Source: Actinomycetota bacterium (GTDB taxonomy: Bacteria > Actinomycetota > Actinomycetes > Nanopelagicales > Nanopelagicaceae). From it: a stretch of DNA of 35,213 bases. The stretch is from the NCBI GenBank assembly GCA_009701305.1, contig WLKK01000005.1:1-35213 (forward strand). The letters are read 5' to 3'. The position numbers were made by a program, and so were the translations under genes. Shown here one piece after another: positions 17,111-26,569 of the stretch (positions are counted from its first letter, which is position 1; each line of letters starts with the position of its first letter). The notes beneath the pieces were generated by a model. It had not been told where the DNA came from, did not search any database, and saw only the letters and a program-made list of their open reading frames with translations.

Positions 17111-18082
17111 ATGAAATATAAAAACCTTGGTCGTTCTGGTCTATCCGTAAGTCGTATCTGTCTTGGAACCATGAATTTTGGTCCCGAAACTGATGAAGCG
17201 ACCTCACATTCAATTATGGATTCCGCGCTATCTGGCGGACTTAACTTTTTCGATACTGCAAATCGTTATGGTGGATTAAACCAATGGGGCCGTACCGAGG
17301 AAATCCTCGGACGCTGGTTTGCAAAAGGTGGAGCACGTCGAGAGAAAGTTGTGCTTGCCACAAAACTTTATGGTGAGATGGATCCTTGGCCAAATAACAA
17401 AGGTGTCTCTGCACTTAACATTCGCCGTGCATGCGATGCGAGTTTAAAGAGAATGCAAACTGATTACATTGATCTTTACCAAATGCACCACATCGATCGC
17501 ACAACGCCATGGGAGGAAGTTTGGCAAGCGATGGAAATTTTGGTCGCGCAAGGAAAAATTCTCTATGTCGGTAGCAGTAACTTCGGTGGTTGGCACTTAG
17601 CACAAGCACAAGGTGCGGCTGCGAAACGTAACTTTATGGGCTTAGTTTCTGAACAATCTATTTACAACTTAGTCGTCCGTGATATTGAGCGCGAAGTCAT
17701 TCCAGCAGCAGAACATTATGGAATTGGAATTTTGCCTTGGTCGCCACTTAATGGTGGACTCTTAGGCGGTGTTCTTAAGAAAGAACGTGATGGCAAACGT
17801 CGTCTTGAAGGTCGTTCTAAAGACGCATTAGATGCTGTCCGGCCTCGCGTCGAAGCTTATGAAAATTTCTGTGCTGAAATTGGACAAGAACCTGGCGACG
17901 TGGCACTGGCTTGGTTACTTGCTCAACCTTCAGTTACTGCGCCAATCATTGGACCTCGTACACAAGATCAACTGGATTCAGCATTACGTGCTTTGGATGT
18001 CGAATTAACCACTGAACATCTAACAAAATTAAATGAAATTTTCCCAGGTTATAAAACTTCACCAGAAGACCACGCCTGGTAA
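17111..18082 (+). CDS. Aldo/keto reductase
   Basis: MKYKNLGRSGLSVSRICLGTMNFG...FFDTANRYG...DYIDLYQMHHID...YVGSSNFGGW...ALAWLLAQPSVTAPIIGPRT. Confidence 0.93.
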   Translation: MKYKNLGRSGLSVSRICLGTMNFGPETDEATSHSIMDSALSGGLNFFDTANRYGGLNQWGRTEEILGRWFAKGGARREKVVLATKLYGEMDPWPNNKGVSALNIRRACDASLKRMQTDYIDLYQMHHIDRTTPWEEVWQAMEILVAQGKILYVGSSNFGGWHLAQAQGAAAKRNFMGLVSEQSIYNLVVRDIEREVIPAAEHYGIGILPWSPLNGGLLGGVLKKERDGKRRLEGRSKDALDAVRPRVEAYENFCAEIGQEPGDVALAWLLAQPSVTAPIIGPRTQDQLDSALRALDVELTTEHLTKLNEIFPGYKTSPEDHAW

Positions 18083-18098
18083 CGTTTAAGAAGATAAT

Positions 18099-19643
18099 TC
18101 ATTGGCTTTTGCTAAAAAACTCAGTTTCGCTTAAACGACTAGCTAGGGCCAATGTCGTAAATGTAGGATTCGAATTCGAACCAGTCGGGAAAACAGACGC
18201 ACTCAGCACGTAACAGTTTGGCGTTCCGTGTATTTGCAAATCAGAATTCACAATTGAGTTTGAAATACTACTACCCATTCTGGTTGTCCCCATCGGATGC
18301 CAATTCGAGCCAAATATAGTTCTCAATCCAGTCACAGATCTGGCTTTTTTATAAAATTTAATCTTAGCTCTAAAGTGACTATTAAATACCATTTGAAAAT
18401 TAGAAATTGCATCACATAATTTCTCATATGTTGCATCAGAAACTTGATGTTCGTAAATTAACAAATTGTCATCGGCATCTGCAAGGCAACCCTTTGATTC
18501 TTTGAATGGGATTTCCTCAGCTTTAACATACACACTATAAAGATTCACTCTAACTATTTTATACAAAATACTTCTTAGGCGGCGTAGTACATAGGAAACT
18601 GCTCTTTCAAAAAAAATAATTATTCTAAAGAATGTATCTCCGAGTGATCCAATTGAAAATGTGTACTTTTCTTTCACTTCTTGGAAATAAAAAATAGGCA
18701 TTGGCTTACGGAACTCAAAATGTACGTTGATTTTTCTAGCATGGGCACCCTTCTGGCTTCTTAAAGCTAAGGCCACCCCAGCACCATGAAATGCCTTAAT
18801 TGCCCTGTTTTCATTATCGAGTTCCATAGATTCAAAAAATTTTCTATCTTCTTTACGAAATACCCACACTTTTCCCACATATCCCTCAAGATGCTCCATC
18901 AAATATTTACCCAGTACGTTAGAAAAGCCTGGCGTAACCAAACTCTCAGATCTCTCCAATAACGCCGCAGATTGTAGAGTTCCACATGAAATAACCACAG
19001 AATCAAATGATTGCATTATTAGGTTGCTGCTTTTTTGTAATAACTCTAAGTTTATTTCACTTCCGAATTCAGATTTTGAAATTTTTTTACATAAATGTCC
19101 TTCTAGTACGTCGAGGTTTGGATGATCTTGAATACTTTTGAAAAGTTTAATAAAGAAGTCTGCTTTACAAAATCTAAAAATTCGCATTTCAAGACTTTGC
19201 GGTAATAGATTTGATTCTCTAGAGAAATGTCTAGCTAAAAATTCTTCATCTGAAAAGTCACCAGCCCCCAACAATTTGTAAAGATTTGCATAGTGTGAAG
19301 CTAATTCATCTTTGCCGAAAGGCCATTGTTCAAATTCCTTATTATCTTTATTTTCAAAATCTAATTGCTGAAATTCACTAATCCTTGCTCTCCAGAGCGT
19401 ACTCCCTCCACCAATTCTGTGAACACCGGCAGGCATTGCACTTGGAGAGTTAAAGACATAATTTTTTTTATTCAAAAGTTTTGACTCTTCGTGCAAATTC
19501 CCTGATTCAATCAAAGTAACATTGTGGCCTTGATCTAAGCATAATTTGGCAAAATATATTCCTACTGGTCCACCACCTACTACCGCAACCTTCACACATG
19601 CAAGCCTACACCTAAAGAATCTATCAAATAGTTTCCCACGCAT
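18099..19643 (-). CDS. GMC-type FAD-dependent oxidoreductase (probable start GTG at 19595)
   Basis: VKVAVVGGGPVGIYFAKLCLDQGHNVTLIESG dinucleotide-binding fold; GGGSTLWRARISE; C-terminal HPMGTTRMG...NCYVLSASVFPTGSNSNPTFTTLALASRL. Confidence 0.85.
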   Translation of the reverse strand: MRGKLFDRFFRCRLACVKVAVVGGGPVGIYFAKLCLDQGHNVTLIESGNLHEESKLLNKKNYVFNSPSAMPAGVHRIGGGSTLWRARISEFQQLDFENKDNKEFEQWPFGKDELASHYANLYKLLGAGDFSDEEFLARHFSRESNLLPQSLEMRIFRFCKADFFIKLFKSIQDHPNLDVLEGHLCKKISKSEFGSEINLELLQKSSNLIMQSFDSVVISCGTLQSAALLERSESLVTPGFSNVLGKYLMEHLEGYVGKVWVFRKEDRKFFESMELDNENRAIKAFHGAGVALALRSQKGAHARKINVHFEFRKPMPIFYFQEVKEKYTFSIGSLGDTFFRIIIFFERAVSYVLRRLRSILYKIVRVNLYSVYVKAEEIPFKESKGCLADADDNLLIYEHQVSDATYEKLCDAISNFQMVFNSHFRAKIKFYKKARSVTGLRTIFGSNWHPMGTTRMGSSISNSIVNSDLQIHGTPNCYVLSASVFPTGSNSNPTFTTLALASRLSETEFFSKSQ

Positions 19644-19826
19644 TACTCGATCACTCTCGCCAAATTTTTTTTAGTTTTGCTAAAAGGTCATGCCCAAGTA
19701 AAAAATCTTATGAATCAAAGCATTCAGCGATCTCTTTTTCGTAGAGAAGAAGAATCTACATGCAGGGTCATGAAATAAGATACGTCCAGTTTTAAAACTT
19801 TATCTGAAGATTACAAATAAAGAAAT

Positions 19827-20600
19827 TTATTGATTATATCGCGAGTCTGAGAATTTTTTTCGCCCCAACTGCCTAATGGTGTCGTGTAACTGAGAACCGT
19901 ATTGAATAAATCGAGCTTCAGAGAAAAAAGAGTTTCCGACACCATAAGTACCACTTAATCCGGCTCTGACTGGAGCCGAATTCCAAACAAAAACACTTTG
20001 GCCACATTCTAATAAATAAGATGCCAGAAAAGTATCTGAATTAAAACTGATAATTTCTCCATTTTTTTTATTTTTTATTTCCTCTGTATAAGCTTCTCTT
20101 GCTTTATATAAAAAATCTAAAAACACTTCTTTGTTTATCAGAAAAAGTAGTGGGTCTATTGCACGTGTATGTTTTACAAACCAGATTGCGTTTTCCGCAT
20201 GATTTGGCAATCGCTTTAAAAGATATTGCCAATTTGAAATATAATTTTTTGAATTAGCACACAAAATTAGATCGCCTTTTGGAAAGGCATCCGATTCTAA
20301 GGTAAAAATTGTTTCGTCTACCCAACATGCAGCTTTTCCAGCAGAAATCAATTCTGGGTTGGGTGGTGGACAAGCAATAATCTGAACATTTTTATTCACT
20401 CTTGACTTTAATAAATTCGCGCAGCCGGTATTTTCACCTACCACAATTTTTATACTACTATGTAAGTTTTTTGCAAATTTATTTATTCCACGACTAGATT
20501 CTCGTAAGCGAACTTCTGAGTCTATTAATTTCAACTGTGGCATTATCGGGGATACTTTTATCGACGCAGTTAAGTAAATAACTACAGTTTTTGCTAGCAC
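19827..20600 (-). CDS. Hypothetical protein, possibly glycosyltransferase-related
   Basis: Long ORF (257 aa) in an AT-rich glycan context; no motif recognised with confidence. Confidence 0.55.
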   Translation of the reverse strand: MLAKTVVIYLTASIKVSPIMPQLKLIDSEVRLRESSRGINKFAKNLHSSIKIVVGENTGCANLLKSRVNKNVQIIACPPPNPELISAGKAACWVDETIFTLESDAFPKGDLILCANSKNYISNWQYLLKRLPNHAENAIWFVKHTRAIDPLLFLINKEVFLDFLYKAREAYTEEIKNKKNGEIISFNSDTFLASYLLECGQSVFVWNSAPVRAGLSGTYGVGNSFFSEARFIQYGSQLHDTIRQLGRKKFSDSRYNQ

Positions 20601-21008
20601 ACTCTGAGTGTACCAGTATTGATTTTGATTTTCAAATACGATCCGCTTTCAAAATATAAATCCACCAATATCGAAGTTTGCAAAAACAATTCTCTCTAGC
20701 GAGCAGTAACTAACCCTAGAAAACTACATTATTGCCATTTATTGTATTTTTGGTAAATAAATATTATAAAATAATTTATTGTATTTTTGAAAATAGATTC
20801 ATTCGGGTATCTTTTTATTTTTGAAGATAGTTTACATTTCGTAAGACATGGATTAGTACATTCTATAATCTTTTCTACATCATCGTACATTTGTGTATTG
20901 TGTATATTGTATTCAGTCTTCTAAAAGATCTACTTCCTCAATTTAAATTATTGTACATTCTTCAAGATGACACTCTTATTTAATGCGCCTTTTATTATTC
21001 AAATTTAG

Positions 21009-22046
21009 TCAAAATTTACTCTTGATTATTTTCAGAAATGCATTGCCAATTACTCTCTCCAACGCAACCTCCTCGAATTTATTTCTAACATTTTTAGCCA
21101 ATTTAGCCCGATAATCATGGTTTAACTTAAGTTCTTGAATGTGTTGTACCAAGTCCACTGGATCACCCGCCTGAAAATACTCTGCCTCAACTCCTTCCAA
21201 TAGAAATTCTTGGATCCCAGCCGCTCTTGCTGTTAAATAGGGTTTTCCCATCGCGGCTGCCTCAAAGGCTTTGTGTGGAATCGTTACGTTTAGTCTAGGG
21301 TGATCAGAGAGTTGGCCTAATAAAAGATCACACTCACTTAGCATGTCTGCTATTTCTCCTTTACTTGCATAAGGCTTATTTTGTAAAATGGTGTTTCCTC
21401 CAAACTTTACATGTTCAGGCATGTTTGAACTAATTACTAAAAAAGTTATGTCACTGTCAGCGCATAGTCGGGTTGCCTCCGCCAAAATTTCTAGGCCCGC
21501 TTCAATATTGTAACGGCCACGAAAGCCGACTTTAAATTTTTTGTCAATTGCTTTTCTGCTAGTCACGCCCTGTGTAAATGCTACCTCATCTACACCTGTA
21601 AGAGAAACCTCTAATTTCCTTAGGCTAATTTTAAACTTTTTTGACGTTTTTTCTTTTTGCAATTTTGATTCAAGTAAAATTAAATTTGCTAGGTGCATAG
21701 ATGTGAAATCAACAGTCCAAGATTTGGCTCTTTGTAATTTTTCTTTTGTTGAGATTTTTTTAGCTTTACTTTTTTCGGTTAAGGGCCAGCCCGAATCCAA
21801 TATGATCTTCTTAAACGTTAAAAATCTTACTATTGGTGTTAGAAATTGACTTGGATTCATTATTACGTAGTAGTCAGTTTTCTTATTTGCTTTCAAGATC
21901 TGCCGCGCAAATGAAATGAGAGATTCCCAGGAATTAAATTTAATGACCTCTCTTACTAAATCTTTTTTTGAGAGATACGAAAGCAACACCCCAGATCGTG
22001 AATAATCTATTTCATAAGAGGTTATAAAAGTAAATCTTGGCTCCAT
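21009..22046 (-). CDS. Glycosyltransferase (GT-B, GT4-like)
   Basis: FKVGFRGRYNIEAGLEILAEATRLC...NVTIPHKAFEAAAMGKPYLTARAAGIQEFLLEGVEAEYFQAGDPVDL (GT-B C-terminal donor site). Confidence 0.78.
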   Translation of the reverse strand: MEPRFTFITSYEIDYSRSGVLLSYLSKKDLVREVIKFNSWESLISFARQILKANKKTDYYVIMNPSQFLTPIVRFLTFKKIILDSGWPLTEKSKAKKISTKEKLQRAKSWTVDFTSMHLANLILLESKLQKEKTSKKFKISLRKLEVSLTGVDEVAFTQGVTSRKAIDKKFKVGFRGRYNIEAGLEILAEATRLCADSDITFLVISSNMPEHVKFGGNTILQNKPYASKGEIADMLSECDLLLGQLSDHPRLNVTIPHKAFEAAAMGKPYLTARAAGIQEFLLEGVEAEYFQAGDPVDLVQHIQELKLNHDYRAKLAKNVRNKFEEVALERVIGNAFLKIIKSKF

Positions 22047-22049
22047 AAA

Positions 22050-23090
22050 TTAATCCTGCGCTGGAATTCTCAAGAACCAAATTAATAAACTCAATCCTAG
22101 AATGGTTTCTAGGATTGCAAGTTTTGTGTCATAAACGTTTCCACGCATATTAATTAAAAATCCGATCAAAATTGAGATGCTTTCTAGCAAGTAGAGGGTT
22201 GATACTGCTTGACGCACTGACATACCTTTGCGACGCAACCGATGTGACAAATGATCAAGGCCGCCTTCAAAAGGAGAAACACCTCTGCGCAAACGATCAA
22301 TCACTACGGTAGTTGTGTCAAGAATTGGAAGGGCCAAAACGCAAATAGGAACAAAAAATGCTGTGGCTCCATTTACCGAAACAGGATCCACGCGCACCGC
22401 AAGGGCAGCCAGAATGATGCCAATAAACAGCGCTCCCGCATCACCCATGTAAATCTTTGCTGGGTTCCAATTCCAAAATAAGTACCCGATGCAAGCACCA
22501 CTCAAAACTAGCCCAAATGCGGCGACTAAGTATTGATCATTTTGCAAACCTATTACTGCGAATCCAAATCCGGCGAGCGCACTAATTCCACCAGCAGCTC
22601 CATCCATATTGTCAAAGAAATTTATAGCATTACAAATTCCAACGATCCAAACAATGGTCAACAACACATCAAGTACTAAGTAGCTAGTCGGATTGCCGAC
22701 GGTATTTGTGAGAATTAAAACCAAAGCGGTAAATACTCCAGCAAAAGTTTGAGCGATAAATCTAGAAAGGGGAGTTAAATGTTTCTTATCATCAATGAAT
22801 CCAATTAACCCTAGCGCCATAGCTGGAGCTAAGACACTTAACGCCAAAAGATAATTTTCAGTTGAGGCATCAGAAATAGTTATTGCAATTAAAGTGGTAG
22901 CAACAACTGCTAAAGCAATTCCAAATCCCCCAAGGTAGGGAACCGCTGTTCTTTGAATTTTGCGCTCTGAATTTGGCGTATCAAGGATCTTACGTTTCAC
23001 CGCAAGGTTACGAAATAGTGGCGTAGAGGTCGCGGCGATAATTAGCGATGCAACAAAAAGCCCGAAGTATCCAATCAAATCTATTTTCAT
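22050..23090 (-). CDS. wecA: Undecaprenyl-phosphate sugar-1-phosphate transferase (MraY/WecA/TagO family)
   Basis: TPNSERKIQRTAVPYLGGFGIA; GFIDDKKHLTP; NFFDNMDGAAGGISALA; KIYMGDAGALFIG; DHLSHRL. Confidence 0.92.
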   Translation of the reverse strand: MKIDLIGYFGLFVASLIIAATSTPLFRNLAVKRKILDTPNSERKIQRTAVPYLGGFGIALAVVATTLIAITISDASTENYLLALSVLAPAMALGLIGFIDDKKHLTPLSRFIAQTFAGVFTALVLILTNTVGNPTSYLVLDVLLTIVWIVGICNAINFFDNMDGAAGGISALAGFGFAVIGLQNDQYLVAAFGLVLSGACIGYLFWNWNPAKIYMGDAGALFIGIILAALAVRVDPVSVNGATAFFVPICVLALPILDTTTVVIDRLRRGVSPFEGGLDHLSHRLRRKGMSVRQAVSTLYLLESISILIGFLINMRGNVYDTKLAILETILGLSLLIWFLRIPAQD

Positions 23091-23108
23091 CGAAGGTGAG
23101 ATTACTTG

Positions 23109-23309
23109 TTAGTTGCTTGAATTTCCCGGAAGCGACTTAAGAAGGGCCTTCACTTCATTCTCGCGATAACGACGGTGACCGCCAAGTGTTCTGATCGATG
23201 TTAACTTGCCAGCCTTTGCCCAACGTGTGACCGTTTTTGGGTCAACACGGAACATAGCTGCAACTTCTGCCGGGGTAAGCAGAGATTCATTCTCAATGTT
23301 TCGATTCAT
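23109..23309 (-). CDS. bldC: BldC-type MerR-like DNA-binding protein
   Basis: LLTPAEVAAMFRVDPKTVTRWAKAGKLTSIRTLGGHRRYRENEVKALL: characteristic BldC wHTH sequence and length. Confidence 0.92.
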   Translation of the reverse strand: MNRNIENESLLTPAEVAAMFRVDPKTVTRWAKAGKLTSIRTLGGHRRYRENEVKALLKSLPGNSSN

Positions 23310-23392
23310 AGTTGCATTCCCCTCTTGCGGCTACTTTGGTCTTGGCATTTGTCTGAACTCTTACGAACAAGTTATTGAGGAGTATTCTCCCG

Positions 23393-23430
23393 TTTTGGGG
23401 TAATTAACAAGGGGGTTTAGTACCCCAAAA
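23393..23430. promoter_or_regulatory. 10-bp perfect inverted repeat upstream of bldC
   Basis: TTTTGGGGTA (23393-23402) / TACCCCAAAA (23421-23430), 18-nt spacer. Confidence 0.5.
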
Positions 23431-23548
23431 TCGTATTTTTTCGAGAAAAGTAATACAAATCACCTGTGAATTTACCATTTATTTCAAATCTCAACCTAAA
23501 TGCCTCGAGGCGCTGAGCATGAAATGTTATTCCAAGCACTCCTGCACC

Positions 23549-24691
23549 CTAAATATCACGTACGAATTCTTCTACAATCGTATTCATGTGTTTTTCTATA
23601 GAAATAGCACCAAAAAGATGTTTTGCCTCTTTCATTCGCTCTTGAACGTCTAAAGTTTTTGCTTTTTCAAAAGCAATCTTCACATCGCTTAAAGATTCCC
23701 AATCCACTACATAAATCAGTGGTGAATTTTGCAATTCTGGGAAAGTTAAAAAACTTTCCTGAGAAATCAAACTAGGGATGCCAAGTGCAAGAAACTCCAG
23801 CACATTCAACCCAATAGACTGTGGATAGCGGACTTTTTCTCCGTAATTTGTTGGATAAAAGTGAACCAGACTACTATTGGCATAAATGGCTGAAGGACTA
23901 ATGTTGAGAGCTGAATGTTCTAAGCGATTAACTTCAGGACTTAAATAGTTATTCTCTTTCGAGCCAATTCTCATAACAATTGAATGGGTTTCATCATCAA
24001 TCAAATTGGTGCAAATATCATTGAATTTTTCAAACCCCTTCCAGCTAGACATTCTAGATGCAAAAATTATGTGAGAGCACGAAGGTAGATTTCCACAAAA
24101 ATTAACTTGTTCGTGTCCGGCCCAAATAACTCGAGGTAAAAACACTCCAATTCTATCAAAATGTCCACGCTTAAAATAGAAAAATTTCCAAATCGAGCTT
24201 TTGACAAAATCAAACCATTCTTCCTGAAAATGTCTTGCTCCAAAAAATAATTTCTTCGCAAATAGGCTATAGAATACCCTTTTGTGGGCTTGCCCCCGTT
24301 CTGAAAGCGTTATTGCTTGATGAATCCATAAAAAAACTTTTATTTTTTTTAAAGTAAAAATTCTACTTAAGAAAATAAGAGGTGTGCCTCCTGCTGAATG
24401 GGAGACTACTACTGTATTTTTTGAAGTCTTCCTAAACGTTTTAATTAAATTAGAAAATTGAGTTGCCTTGCTTTTACCTAAATAAATTATTTCAATTTTA
24501 TTCATGTTGAAGTAGTAACCATCTATATCTATTATTGTGGTCTCTTGACTAGATTCTCCAAGAACCAATATTGAATTTTTAAAATCTTTTTCCTTTAACC
24601 AATAGGATTCATCCATAGATAATCTTTGTATCCCACCTACATTCAGATTATCAACTAAAATATAGATAGATGCTAACCTCTTAACTTTCAA
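23549..24691 (-). CDS. Glycosyltransferase (GT4-like)
   Basis: IYILVDNLNVGGIQRLSMDES N-terminus; IIFASRMSSWKGFEKFNDIC; YPQSIGLNVLEFLALGIPSLIS. Confidence 0.78.
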   Translation of the reverse strand: MKVKRLASIYILVDNLNVGGIQRLSMDESYWLKEKDFKNSILVLGESSQETTIIDIDGYYFNMNKIEIIYLGKSKATQFSNLIKTFRKTSKNTVVVSHSAGGTPLIFLSRIFTLKKIKVFLWIHQAITLSERGQAHKRVFYSLFAKKLFFGARHFQEEWFDFVKSSIWKFFYFKRGHFDRIGVFLPRVIWAGHEQVNFCGNLPSCSHIIFASRMSSWKGFEKFNDICTNLIDDETHSIVMRIGSKENNYLSPEVNRLEHSALNISPSAIYANSSLVHFYPTNYGEKVRYPQSIGLNVLEFLALGIPSLISQESFLTFPELQNSPLIYVVDWESLSDVKIAFEKAKTLDVQERMKEAKHLFGAISIEKHMNTIVEEFVRDI

Positions 24692-25575
24692 AGTCTTAAA
24701 TCCGTAAGTATAGAATTTAAGTAAACGCCATAAGATGTATCACCATACTTTGACGTAGAGGCAAGCAACTCTTTGCTACTTATCCATCCATTTCTCCAAG
24801 CTATCTCCTCGGGACTTCCAAACCTTAATCCTTGTCGCTCTTGCAGAACCCTGATCAATTCTCCAGCAGAATAGAGTGATTCCACGGAACCGGCATCCAT
24901 CCATCCTATTCCTCTTCTAAATATTTCAATTTCAAGTTTATCTTCTGACAAATAAGAATTTAACACGTCTGTAATTTCAAACTCCCCTCGTGATGATGTC
25001 TTCAAATTTCTAGATCTATTTACAACATCACTGTTTGTGAAATACAAGCCTGGAATCGCTAAGTTTGATTGCCTTATTTTTGGTTTTTCCACTATCTTGA
25101 TTATTTTGTTAGTTGCCTCGTCAAGCACGACAACTCCATAATCTTCTGGATTCTTCACAGGAAAAGCAAAAATTTCAGCATGTAAAGTCTGGGACGCCTT
25201 CTTTAAGAGATTACCCATACCTTGTCCCAAAAAAATGTTGTCTCCAAGAATTAAACCAACATTTCTGTTTCCGATAAACTCTGACGAGATTTGATACGCT
25301 TGAGGAATACCCTTAGGTTCCTCTTGCTCTAAGTACGTTAATGATATTCCTATTTGTCGGCCCGAGCCCAGAAGTCTTTCGTATGCGGCGCGATCGTCTT
25401 TTCTTGTGATAATTGCAATATCTCGTATACCAGACATCATTAATGTTGAGAGTGGGTAGTAAATCATGGGTTTGTCATAAACGGGAAGCAGGTGTTTGTT
25501 AACTGAAATTGTTAGTGGAGATAACCTTGTCCCGTTCCCTCCAGCCATGATTATTCCACAGCACTCTTTGGTCAT
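24688..25575 (-). CDS. rfbA: Glucose-1-phosphate thymidylyltransferase
   Basis: GIIMAGGNGTRLSPLTISVNKHLLPVYDKPMIYYPLSTLMMSGIRDI...LGDNIFLGQG...GWMDAGS. Confidence 0.95.
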   Translation of the reverse strand: MTKECCGIIMAGGNGTRLSPLTISVNKHLLPVYDKPMIYYPLSTLMMSGIRDIAIITRKDDRAAYERLLGSGRQIGISLTYLEQEEPKGIPQAYQISSEFIGNRNVGLILGDNIFLGQGMGNLLKKASQTLHAEIFAFPVKNPEDYGVVVLDEATNKIIKIVEKPKIRQSNLAIPGLYFTNSDVVNRSRNLKTSSRGEFEITDVLNSYLSEDKLEIEIFRRGIGWMDAGSVESLYSAGELIRVLQERQGLRFGSPEEIAWRNGWISSKELLASTSKYGDTSYGVYLNSILTDLRL

Positions 25576-25576
25576 T

Positions 25577-26539
25577 TTACCTTTTCTCCCTATTGTACAA
25601 ATCTCGATACCAATTAATTGTTTGCACTAATCCTTCTTCAAATGAAACCATTGGCACCCATTCTGTTTCTTTTCTGATTTTTTCACTATTCAATGCATAA
25701 CGAAAATCATGACCAGGTCTGTCCTCGACATATGTTATTAGATCCATGCCTCTATTTAAAGTATTTATCAAAAATTCCGTTACTTCTAAATTAGTTTTAA
25801 ATACGCCACTTGCCACATTAAAAACTTCATTACGTCGAGCATTTTCCATTACTTGGATAATGGCTCTGGCAAAATCAGATACATGAATCCATTCTCTAAC
25901 GTTCTTTCCAGTACCGTAAATTGGTACCGATTTATTCTCGAGAATTCTGTTAATAAAAAATGGTATCAATTTCTCAGGATATTGAAAGGGACCGTAGTTA
26001 TTAACGCTTCTTATAATATTGTAGGGAAGATTATAAGTTTTTCCGTAGGAAGCTACAATAAGATCTGCTGCTGCTTTTGATGCTGAATAAGGTGATGAAG
26101 GGTTTAGCGGATCAACTTCTGAGGCAAAATTAGTGCTGATGGAACCATAGACTTCATCTGTGGAAATTTGCACAAATAATGGTAATCCGTTTCTTACACT
26201 TGCATCCAATAGATTTTGTGTTCCAAGAATGTTAGTTTCGAGAAATATTGCAGGCGTGATTATGGAATTATCCACATGACTTTCGGCAGCCAAATTAATT
26301 ACTATTTCAAATTTTTTATTTTTAAAAATCTCCTGAACTTCACTATTGTTTCGAATATCAATTTTTTTGAAATCAATTGATTCTATTACAGTACTAAGAT
26401 TATCTTTATTGCCAGCATACGTTAAGCAATCTGCTACGGTTATCTGGTAATATTCGTTTTGGCACAACTGCCGCACAAATTCAGAGCCAATAAAACCTGC
26501 CCCGCCCGTCACTAAAACTTCTTTCCTGCGCACCTGCAA
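25577..26539 (-). CDS. rfbB: dTDP-glucose 4,6-dehydratase
   Basis: VLVTGGAGFIGSEFVRQL; AAESHVDNSI; STDEVYG; PYSASKAAADLIV; NNYGPFQYPEKLIPFFI; GRPGHDFRYAL-like VEDRPGHDFRYAL. Confidence 0.95.
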   Translation of the reverse strand: MQVRRKEVLVTGGAGFIGSEFVRQLCQNEYYQITVADCLTYAGNKDNLSTVIESIDFKKIDIRNNSEVQEIFKNKKFEIVINLAAESHVDNSIITPAIFLETNILGTQNLLDASVRNGLPLFVQISTDEVYGSISTNFASEVDPLNPSSPYSASKAAADLIVASYGKTYNLPYNIIRSVNNYGPFQYPEKLIPFFINRILENKSVPIYGTGKNVREWIHVSDFARAIIQVMENARRNEVFNVASGVFKTNLEVTEFLINTLNRGMDLITYVEDRPGHDFRYALNSEKIRKETEWVPMVSFEEGLVQTINWYRDLYNREKR

Positions 26540-26569
26540 AATCTATCAGAAAAACAACTTTATGCGGAT

